In this document: positions 12,364 through 22,458 of the stretch, piece after piece
How positions within the stretch are numbered: position 1 is the first letter of the stretch
Layout of the letters: each line of letters starts with the position of its first letter
Assembly: GCA_009193035.1 (NCBI GenBank)
Contig: SWDT01000038.1
Span: forward strand, 1 to 64,000
DNA: 64,000 nucleotides
Source of the DNA: Halicephalobus mephisto
Taxonomy: Eukaryota > Nematoda > Chromadorea > Rhabditida > Panagrolaimidae
Reading direction: 5' to 3'
Made by a program: the position numbers and the translations under genes
Notes under the pieces: model-generated
Told to the model about the DNA's origin: nothing
The model's database searches: none
The model's input: only the letters and a program-made list of their open reading frames with translations

Positions 12364-13771
12364 ATGTCTTGGAAATATTTTTTTGGTCGCGATCAAGTAT
12401 CTCACGATGGTTTCGAAGTCTCAGCTTATGAAGGAAGAAACGATAACTGTTTAACCCTTAAAATACCAAGGCTCGCGCACCAACGCTTTATACCAAGCTT
12501 GGATTTTCACAAGATCCCACGGTTTTTTGGAGTTACTCAATTTTTTGATGCGTTAGATGGCTCAAACTATGCTTTTTGGATTGCTTAACACATACGTTAG
12601 TGATTCAAGCGTTACCGATATTATATTTTGTATATTAATTTAATTAAAAAGTAAATCAACAATAGGTATGGGATGTACAAAAAGAAAATATTTTTGACTT
12701 TAATTTTATTATTCGAAAAGCTGTAAGGCAGATTTTTATGAATAACTAGAGTGTCTTATAAGGCATCTTTGAGGACTATAACTACCTCATGGGGGGCGCC
12801 CCTGGGAAAATTAGATCAAATCGGAGAAAGTTCTCTATACAAAATTTTTCGAGATTTCTGTCAAAACTTCTTATTGAGTTGGTGTTGAGAAACGCTTTTG
12901 TGATTTTCAAAAAGCAGTTAGTGTAACTTACGTACAGATTTAAGGAATTTTTGATAGCTTTTCTGATGATTAGCCCTTATCAGCCTCATAGGGGCAAAAA
13001 CCGCATATTGGGGATAAAATTTTTGGACTGTGGGATCTATTATCCACTTAAAGCTCTATGGTTTAGTGAAGTTTTAGAATCCCAAGTGGCTTCTGAAACA
13101 AACTGAACGCAAAACGTAAAAAAATGAAGACTTTTTTAGGCAAAATTTTGTATGAAGAACCTTCTCCGAGTTTATGTAATTTCCGCAGGGGGCGCCCCCT
13201 AAGGACAACTTCAGCGTCAGAAGATGAGTTATAAACTACTCTAGTTATGTACAAAAAATAAATTTTATAGCTCTTCATATAAAAAGTTAGAGCCAAAAAT
13301 ACTTTTTTCGTCCATCAATGGGATACCATGGATCTCAGCGAAATTTTAAATTTTTTAAATATTTTTAATGAACATTTTATCTTATTACATGATGTATATT
13401 TGAAGCCCATGAAGGACATACAAAAAAGATAAGCAAATTAGCTGTTATAGTTAAAGAACTATAACAAAAAATCGCCTTCTGGGGTTCTCCAGGGACCCCG
13501 CTTGGTGTATTAAGGGTTAAAGAAGGGTCTTTCAGAAGGAACGAGAGCACTGTTGAAGGAAAGAGCAGAACCGTTATTTTATATTGCTAGAAGTCTGACA
13601 ATGGTCCCCGAGTATTACCGACTGAAAACAGAAAAGGTTGAATTTGATTCTACAAGTGTAGCGAAGTCAATGTATGAGCTTCTACCTGTTGTGAAAAACT
13701 CAAATGTATTACATGATGGGCTCTCGAAATTCATGGAGAATGTGTCTCTGCTCAAAGGAAACAATAGTTAA
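12364..13771 (+). pseudogene. Small YFFGR gene interrupted by piggyBac-like element
   Basis: The ATG at 12,364 opens MSWKYFFGRDQ..., clearly related to the start of gene A (MGRKYFFGRETV). The frame runs to the TTAA at 12,451. A 1,062-bp element follows, and the frame resumes at the second TTAA (13,517), ending at TAA 13,769-13,771 after a helical, charged stretch (...KERAEPLFYIARSL...). The codon phase is the same on both sides: with the element and one TTAA absent, a continuous ~115-residue frame would exist. As it stands the element brings in-frame stops. There is no zinc module or G domain, so it is a truncated or short paralogue of gene A. Its role is unknown. Confidence 0.7.
12455..13516. 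mobile_element. piggyBac-like non-autonomous element with TTAA duplication
   Basis: The 1,062-bp element is flanked by TTAA at 12,451-12,454 and 13,517-13,520. The left end is CCCTTAAAATACCAAG; the right end reverse-complemented is CCCTTAATACACCAAG. TTAA target duplication and CCC termini are the signature of the piggyBac superfamily. The interior has GGGGGCGCCCC-like palindromes near 12,792 and 13,190 and no transposase frame, so it would need a transposase in trans. Confidence 0.88.
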
Positions 13772-15114
13772 ATGAATAAAAAAGGTTTTTTTGCAAAAAC
13801 GAAATTAGGTGATAAAGAATTTTCTATAGAAGTTTAATTTGTTGATCAATTAATGAATATAAATTATATAATTATTTATAAATAAAGGAGGTTATTTGAT
13901 AATTTTTTTGACTGAGTAACTAATGTTATGATTAAAATCGTGAAATTCATTCTTGACCAACAACTGATGAATTTTCTGGTTTGTATTTTCTATTGACGTG
14001 AATTAATAATTTTTTACTTTCAATAAAACTGGAATTTAATCTTTTTGAAGAAGTTGACAATCTGATTTTGAACATCGAAATGTTCATTGGGAAAACGGAA
14101 CAGTTCATTATGTAACAAAAAGTGCTAAAATAGTTGTTTTCAATTTTTTAATGGTCTTCTATCACTTTAAAATTTCGAAAACACCGTTGTAAAAATCAAC
14201 AATAATGATATCTGAAAATTTTAAAATGACCGATATTCTTCTAGGAAAATCAAATCGAAATTAAAAATTTAATTGAAGAAATTTGAACTCAAAAATAAAT
14301 AATTCATAAGTTAACAGACAGTAATGAGTTCAGATCTTCTTTGATTTTCGGCATATATGAATTTTTTCAATACGAATTAAGATAAATTTGTTTTTCCAGC
14401 AAAATTCTGTTGATCTGAAAATTCTCTTATTTTTAAAATTTTCCGTTTCTACTGTTTTATCTTTTTCAACATGTTTCATTTTTTTCATGTACATCTGAGA
14501 TGAAAAAAAAACGAAATTGATTCAAGAACTGTTGCTTATTTGAAAACATTAACTGAGTATACTGTATTTATAGTTCTACGTATGTTGACGGATGGATAAA
14601 CTTTATCTTTTGTGAATACGGTTCCAAGAATAAATGTAAAATAAAATTTTCTTGAAATATTCTGTATTCACCTTTTGAATACCCTCAAGTATCTAGGATC
14701 TCCTTTCTGGCAGAAACTTCTAGTGGATCAAGGCATAATTACCAAATTCCCATCATGGCAAGGACCGAAGTGCTTCGGGAAGTTGATTATCTGGAGTATT
14801 TCTGGTATTTACAAATTGTGAATATTACTACTAAAGAAGTGATCTTTCATAGAACATCATAGTTTCCGATATATGGAAATATTCAAAATCAAAGAAAACG
14901 GTTCTTAAAATAATTAAACCATGGTTAGCAGAGATTTAAGTGCAGCCTTGATCGGAATGATATCCTAGAGCAAAAAAACAAAAAATGGACTGTCAACAGA
15001 AAATGGAAAATACCCCCCAAAAAATTTTTCTACAAAAAGAAAAATGGATCATTATGATTTAATTCATTTTTAAAATTTCTTCATCCTTTATTACGATAAA
15101 GTGAAAAAAAAGGT
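13772..15114. other. Intergenic, no gene seen
   Basis: AT-rich sequence between the stop of the small YFFGR gene and the stop of gene A (convergent 3' ends). It is mirrored at 896-2,151. No coding frame, RNA gene or element ends were recognised. Confidence 0.5.
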
Positions 15115-18100
15115 TTATTGTAAGTTTTCGAAATAATGTATGACTTCCTTTATCTCAGGAACACTCTCGAGAACTCCTGGTCTGTATTTTTCGATTACTG
15201 GAGCCATTTCATCCAGATCAGTAAAAAGTTCTTCCACCGTAACATCTTCAGACATAGGGGAGTATCGGGGAGTCACGAGAGAATGCTTCATGATCATGAA
15301 TTGAAGTTTGTCCATTCCTTTAGAGATCACTGACTCGTCTTCTGTTTTAATCGGTCCCTGAATACGGAGCTGTGAATCTGAGGCCTTCAGTTTGTGTACA
15401 TTGATGATCACTTCTTTATTGATCGGTTGGATTGTTGTGATGCAATTAAGAAACTTCCGGATTTGGGATGAAGTTTCTTCCCAACAGTAGGCAAAATACT
15501 TTTCTGGACGATTACTGTATTTGACTCCTTGCTCCTTCGACAAGAGGTATTTGAAGGACTCCGAATCTACTGAGTACGTATTCCATGATTGAAGCTTGAA
15601 GATTTCTCCGTAGATATCTTTCAACTTTTGCTGGATCTCCTGCAGAAGTTCAAGAGCGGTTTCAGTTTCAAAGCGGGTTCTGTCAGCATGAGTGAAAAAG
15701 AAGAAGACATTGCTCAGAGCTATTTTAGGGAAGATGGAGAGAAGCCATCTGAGAGTGACAATGTAATGGTTGTTCAAAGTTGATCCATCTGACTTGAGCG
15801 CAATACATATGGCATGGATGTTTTCTTGTTCATGGACACAATTTTTAATGAGTTTTAATTTCTCTCTATCCAAGTCACTATATCCATATTCAGAGAGACC
15901 AGGAGTATCGATGACTTTGACTGTGTTGTTCTGGAAAGTGAATTGATGAACTTTAGGTTTCTGAGTGACCGACTGTCCAACGTCATTAAAGTTCTCGTTG
16001 TCTTCGAAGTCTCCAGCTCTCACCGTTGTCTCGCCGAATCCACCCTTTTCAAGTTTCCTGTGTACTTTGAACTCCACAGGGATGCAAATCTGCATTTGGT
16101 TCTTCTTCGCCTCCTCGAAAGTGGACCAATTCAGATAGTTACCGAGACCACTGATCAGTGTTGATTTTCCAACTCCACTTTCTCCCAAGAAAATTACTGT
16201 GAATTTTTTCGGATCTTGAACTGTTAATGTATATGCTCCAGGAACTAATGGGGGTTCAAACTCATTATCACTTTTCTCCTTGGAAATGATCTCATCGGAG
16301 GTTAATTCTAGAATTCCACATTGGATGTTGAAATCAGTTTTAACTTTGTGGGGAGTGATATCTTTCAATTTATATTCATTAATAACATTATTGTGTTTGA
16401 TCAATACAGTAGTCTTCTGAGGCTCTGATGAAGGAATATTGCTTGGATCCTTATATATCTCATCAAGATCTGTATTCATAAGTATATGAGCATTGGGTTC
16501 TTCAGACATCTGACTCGAGTATATTGCTGGTGTGTCTTTGTTATCTCTGTGATCTGCTGCCTGAAAATCAGAAGTGGCTGAATTTTTGTTCGTATGTTGG
16601 TAGTTGTCATCATTAGTTGTTGGTGTAGAGAGGGGAAGAGATAACGAAAGATTTGGATATAGTTTATTACCTGTTTTTTCATTTGCCACTAGAGAATCAT
16701 CTTGAACATTGTCTTTTACTGCTGACTGATCATTTTGGTTGTCAATTTTAAAATCAGTTAAATTGTTAATATCGTCTTGTTTTTGAGAAGATCCCTCAGG
16801 TAATTCAATATTTTGAGTTTCAATTTCTGGATTTGATTCTTTTCGATCTTGAAGAAAACTGAATCGTTTAGCCATATCACTTCCTTTTACAAAATTGTTG
16901 TTCGACAAAATTTTCTCACTCTTTGTTGAAGATGGGTTCTTTGGGGATTCTGCTCCAGTCTCTGAGTTTGAATTTATAGGATGCTCTGATGATTTAGATT
17001 GATCCAAATGTGATTGTTGACGTTCTAAAATCGGATATTCCACATTTGGATTATTGTCATACTCTTGCAATTGTCTAGCGATTTCGTAATCATTTGATTC
17101 TTCAGGATTACTTCCCTTACCAATATATTGATCTTGCGTGTATGTGATCCCGTAATCCTGTAATTGAGTCATATCTTCTTTTACATTATCTGGTAGGTCG
17201 TCTTGCGATTTCCATTGGAACGACGAGTTTTCTATGGTACTGCATCCATAACAAAATAATTGTAAATTTTCCCATTTAGTCCTTCCACAAAAACATGCAA
17301 CTTCTGTTTTATTCCATTCACGAACAAGAAATCGGCAAGTTTCACAAATCCAGATGCGTAACTTCTCGACCGAACACCAGGGGCACTTGGTAATAATAAA
17401 TGGTTTGTTACTGATTTGTTCATATCCAATACCATAAGTAGAAAACGGTATAAACATTTCTACTAAATCAAGAACAACTCCAACAGTCGTTTGCCTTAAT
17501 GGTTTGTTTTTAATACGGGCAAGACCAAGATAATATTCTCCTTCGCTAATACCAACGATCGCTTCTTTTTCAACAGTATTATTATCACGGATCCATGTGA
17601 ATCGGCTAAGTTCACCATCATCGCAAAATTCAAAAAATGATTTGTGCATATTCTTTGGCACAATTACTTTCCGATCCCAATTTCGTATCCTTCCTTCAAT
17701 GATTGTTTGTCCTTTTTCCTGACTCACCCACTGACTTTTTGATGGTATAATGTCCATATGATTTAATTGCGATAACACAATAGTATATTCTTGAATGGCC
17801 AAACTGTAAGAAGAATACGTTCTATTACCATAGAATTCAGATTGAATGAGTAATTGAAGTTTAATATTGTCGTTACAAAATTCGTCAATATCGCGCCTCT
17901 TTGTGTGCACAGCACTTTTAGCAAGATTGTTGATGTAATCTGTTCCTCGATCAATAAGATCCTTCAATAAGGGATGAATATTTACTGGATGTGTAACCAG
18001 TATATAGATATAATCATCTTTTTCATAATAATGCCTTAATAAACAAAAGATTTGTACGAGCAGCTTTGTTACGTGGCAATATGTACAGTTATCCTCTGTG

Positions 18101-18824
18101 AAAAAAGGATCTGAAGGTGGATTATCATCTTGCATTATTGCATACAAAGGAATTGGCGTTTTCCTCCGTTGTTCATTAATTTCAATAAGACAAGGTTCAA
18201 TGGAATCCGTTTTGAATGTTTTATAATTAAACATGCAGTAAATTTTGTTATTTTTGTCGATGTTTAATAATCGGTCCATATCTTCTGGGATTTCTCCTGT
18301 AGTCAACATGCTCGTTATTCCCGTTCGTACCTATATAAATTTATGTTAATTACTTTTAATAATAGACGAAATTGTTTACCTGGTTTGATACTATATTTAA
18401 TGCTTCTCCTGATACACCTGGAGTAATATCTTCGAATACAAAAATAATTATATTTCCACGACAAATGAGCCCTCTGTCAACATGATAGTTCTTTCTATCT
18501 AATAATGCTAGAGCTATAATACTATCTTCATTTCTTTTACACAGTATATAGTTAAGAATTCTTTTAAATTCTGCTGATTGGTCAAGAAATAACTCTAACT
18601 AAAATATTAATTTTATTTAATCTTATATATACACAATTATAAAACTTACAATTTGATAAAACGTTATTCCGAATAAATGACGGACTGCTTCTAATGGTTT
18701 TTTTTCCAAAAGCTACATTGACTTCAATTTTACATTTATCTTCGAGTTTAATTCCAGATAAAGCATCAACTTTATATCCATCAGAAAATACAGTTTCTCT
18801 ACCGAAGAAATATTTTCTTCCCAT
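15115..18824 (-). CDS. Large Cys-module + AIG1/septin-like GTPase protein (gene A)
   Basis: Three-exon model: 18,824-18,650, 18,598-18,380 and 18,330-15,115, with 51- and 49-bp GT-AG introns, giving about 1,200 residues. In the last exon's frame (counting from 18,309), residues ~308-358 carry four Cys pairs (CPWC, CETC, CFCG, CYGC), a likely zinc-binding module. Residues ~370-640 are Ser/Asn/Gln/Glu-rich linker. A β-rich repeat (IKHNNVINEYKLKD) precedes the G domain: P-loop GESGVGKST (~708), DTPG, and THADRT at the G4 position. The final ~120 residues are helical. The G domain fits AIG1/GIMAP or septin-like TRAFAC GTPases by motif; exact family is inference. Exon 1 has an 8-base T run (18,698-18,705) that puts it one base out of phase with exon 2, so either a homopolymer error or a real frameshift exists. 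The N-terminal half is otherwise unrecognised; a weak DM9-like look near residues 265-310 is not pressed. Confidence 0.8.
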
Positions 18825-18898
18825 TTGAAATTAAAAATTAGTCGAGTGATCAATATTGAAAAGAATTATTTCGTCTCTTTTATTCCGGCGCACCCAAC
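18825..18898. promoter_or_regulatory. Bidirectional promoter spacer between genes A and B
   Basis: 74 bp lie between the ATG of gene A and the position corresponding to the start of gene B. It aligns with the 70-bp spacer at 12,294-12,363 read in the opposite direction. No TATA-like box stands out in this AT-rich stretch. Confidence 0.6.
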
Positions 18899-21800
18899 AT
18901 TGGAGTTAAACGAAACAAACAACTATTCTAATTCTACTGATAAAAGTCATGAAATTTTATCTTTTATGCATTCCATCTCTTATCTAGTCAGTTTTCATTT
19001 ATTTGTCTTCTAAAACAGTTAATGAATAACGTGAGTTTTATTTTACTCCACCGATACAAGGATAAAGTTTTAGAACATCACTAATTTGGCTCATTCATCG
19101 GTTACAGCTGTTTGCAAATACTGCTTTAGTTGTATTTTCAAGATCTTTAAGTGGATATTCTCGTTAAAAGCTATTAGATATTTTCTTATTTTAATAAAAC
19201 CCTTTCGAATCTTTATCAATCAAATATTCATAGTATTTAAATATTTAGCGAGAACATTTTTAATTGATAAATAGTTATTTTTTAATTTTAGCCATTGACC
19301 AAAATGAAACTTCAAATGTTGCGTTCTTTTCTATATTTTTATCCAACACATTCTCAACTTGAAAATTTACAAATCACAAAAAGAGCGGTTTTTCTGTTTT
19401 CAAAACCAAAAAGGATTCCAATAGGTTATAACCAAGATTTTGAAAATCTTACCTTCACCAATGATTCAAAACAAAAAGAAAAAAGAGATACAGTAAGCGT
19501 TTTGTCTATTGAAATCAATTCTCCAAAGACTATCGAAGACTATCTGAGGTTCTTCACTTTGCTCAAATTGTCAACAGATGATGTGGTAAGTCTTTTATCA
19601 AAAACTCTTCTAGCAGTCAAATACAGCACTGATAACATTAATTCTTCTTTTAAAAAAGCAGAAGATTAATTGGGCAGAAAATTTCAGATTCGTTTGATCC
19701 TGAAAAAAAATGAAACATTTCTACGGATTTTGGAATTCTTTAATAAACTAGAAGGTCCAGTTACGATCTTTTCAATCATCATGGTAAAAGAAGAAATAAA
19801 ATGGGAAAATCCTCAGAAAGATACATCATGTTTTTCGAAAGTAAAGTATGGTCATCATTATCTTTTAGCTGTCAAGACTAATTTTGTAAAAAAATTACAG
19901 GTTAGTAAAAGTGTATATTTAATACTGAAAATTAGAAAGTTATAGATTGAAAGAGTTTTGAAGAAATATCTATATTTACTTCCGAGAATCTTAACGAGAG
20001 ATTCCAATGTTGTCGATCTCGAATGTTCTTACTTGGTAGATTTTGAAGATCATATACAACATGGTAGGATTCAAAATCTCTTGGACAAGTTTAATGACCA
20101 CAAAAACAGAAATAATAGTGTAGCTGTGTTTGCTCACCTAGAGGACGAAGAATTATATACCCATACTCAACGGTCTATTAAAATGGTCGAGTTTGTGATG
20201 GAGCTACAGAAAGCAACAGAAGGGTTAGAAGAACCTAATGAAGAGATTTCATATGACTACAATGCTCTCTACAACACTGAGATTCCAAGAGAGATCAGTA
20301 ACCTTATAAATAACAAACCAACGGATGGAGAATCACTTCTACGACTCAAAAAAATGATAAAGAAGTTACTAGAAATTGGTCCCGATGAAAAATTTATGAA
20401 ATATCCGGAAATTATAGAAAATAAAGAATTAATTTCTTTAATTCAGGTAATAGCTAACAATCGAAAGAAGAAAACTGTAAACAACTGCAACCAGAATAAT
20501 TCCGTTCAATCAAATCCCGAACAGAGTTCTTCTAAAAGTGAATCTTCATCAGACCTTGTTAATGATCCCAATGCAACAGAGGAAACTCCATTATTGCCAG
20601 GTGGGGATATTTTTAAAATGTCAAAAAATGAAGAATTTCAGGAGGATCTAGTCAATCTCATTATGGGAGCCAAGCACAAAATAACATTTCAAACAATATA
20701 GAATCCATTCCTTTTGTTGATTCCGCTGATGATATTTCTCAGACAGAGAAGACTGGCAACAAAAATCCAACAACGGAAAATATATTTAACTTTCCATGTA
20801 AACAATCAGAATTGAATACTTCCGACGAAACAAACAACCATCAATCGGAAAATAAAAGTCACATTATAAGAAAAAATAGTGTCGGAGATATATCTTCGAA
20901 CTTGTCACTATCTCCTCCCCCTTACTTTCCTCCATCACCACCGGAGCCTAGTGCTGAAGAAAATCGACCTGAAATAAAAAAGCCGATGCATTCTGAACCG
21001 TCGATAACCAATGATCCAAGCAATATTTCTTCATCAGAGCCTCAGAAGACTACTGTATTGATCAACCACAATAATGTCATTAATGAATATGAACTGAAAG
21101 ATATGACTCCCCACAAAGTTAAAACTGATTTCAACATCCAATATGGAATGATAGTTCAAAAAAATACTATGATAAGAATCAATTACAAGGATCTAGAAAG
21201 AGAATTCGATGTGAATGATGTCTCTCCAAGTAAAATAAAGCTCGCTTTCGAAATTAAATCAGGCGAGATAGACCTTTCTTCCGAAGAAATTATTTACAAA
21301 GAGAAAAATGAAACCGAATTTGAACCTCCATTACTTTCTGGAGCATATAGATTAACTGTTCGAGGTCCGGAAGAATTCACAGTAATTTTCCTAGGAGAAT
21401 CAGGAGTGGGTAAATCAACACTGATCAGTGGTCTAGGTAACTATTTGAACTGGCCCACTTTCGAAGAGGCGAAGAAGAACCAAATGGAAATTTGTATCCC
21501 GGTGGAGTTCAAAGTACAGAGGAAACTTGAAGAGGGCGGATTCGACGAGACAACGGTGAGAGCTGGAGACTTTGAAGACAACGAGAACTTCAACGACATT
21601 GGACAGTCAGTCACTCAGAAACCCAAAGTTCATGAATTCACCTTCCAAAGCAATAAAATCAAAGTCATCGACACTCCCGGTCTCTCTAACACTAGAGGAG
21701 CTGAACAGGATAAGGAAAATCTCAGATTAATCAGAGAATGTATTCACAACCAGAAGGAGATTCACGCCATCTGCATCGTCCTCAAGTCCAATGAGTCCAA

Positions 21801-22458
21801 ACTCGGAAATCAGTTCGAACTGGCCATTCGGGACCTCCTCTCTCTCTTCCCTAAGTCAGCTCTCAAAAACGTTTTCTTCTTCTTTACCTATGCGAGAGGA
21901 ACCTACTTCGGGATCGGAGATATTCTGAATCCCCTGAAGGAACTCCAACAGAAGTTCAAGGATTCTCATGGAGTCAGTTTCGAATTCAAAGGAAGGAACA
22001 TGTGTCCCGTGGACTCAGAGTCCTTCAGATACCTGCTCTGTAAGGAACAGGGGATCAAATACAGCAGTAGTGCGGAGGAGAGATTTGAGTACTGTTGGAA
22101 TGAGACTTCGAAACAAATGTGCGACTTTTTTAACTTCATCAAGACAGTCAAACCGATTAAACAAGAAGCCATTCTCAACGCTCATAAATTGATGTCATCA
22201 TTCTCAGAAATTCTCAGTGAAGACACATTTGATATATATGAAACAGAGCTTTCCGCTGGAATAGACAAACTAAAGTCAATGATTATGAAACATTCTCTCA
22301 TATTTCCTCCTTATAAAGTCCTTTCAAAAGATGTGACAGTGGAAGAGTTCTTCACTAATGTGGATAAACTAATCCCAGTAATCCAAGAATATGGATCCGA
22401 AACAGTCGAAAAAGTTTTGAAGTTAAAAGAAATTGTCCACTATTTTGAGAATCAGTAG
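18899..22458 (+). CDS. MACPF/SNTX-like + AIG1-like GTPase protein (gene B)
   Basis: Multi-exon. The well-supported 3' part is 19,946-20,600, a 41-bp phase-matched intron, then 20,642-22,458. Upstream exons include ~19,292-19,584 (donor GTAAGT) and a piece ending at 19,900 before a 45-bp intron. The 5' end is unclear: the homologous ATG position reads ATTG. Upstream pieces contain FSKVKYGHHYLLAVK and CSYLVDFEDH...VAVFAHL, patterns like those of stonustoxin-type MACPF/helical modules (weak, inferred by eye). A Ser/Asn/Pro linker follows, then two tandem β-rich repeats (gene A has one) and a G domain with GESGVGKST and DTPG. The G4 position reads TYARGT, without the Asp that gives guanine specificity. 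From the second-last repeat onward B is about 90% identical to A at DNA level, while the N-termini are unrelated. An 8-base A run near 19,702 also shifts a likely frame. Confidence 0.7.

Larger units (their letters stand above)
7950..15993 (-). repeat. Right arm of ~8-kb inverted repeat
   Basis: This is the reverse-complement partner of 1-7,950. It ends inside the C-terminal GTPase region of the gene at 15,115-18,824. The outer part (about 10.1-16 kb) is clean, with long frames. The inner part (about 8.3-10.1 kb) looks badly degraded relative to the left arm: 8,300-8,530 is roughly 25-30% different from 7,400-7,600, whereas 7,437-7,600 is nearly identical to an independent copy at 25.5 kb. 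The symmetry centre is near 7.95 kb. Confidence 0.9.

Noticed and set aside
12455..13516. Transposase gene inside the piggyBac-like element
   Set aside because: Only short broken frames; no DDD-type domain or Cys-rich C-terminus seen.
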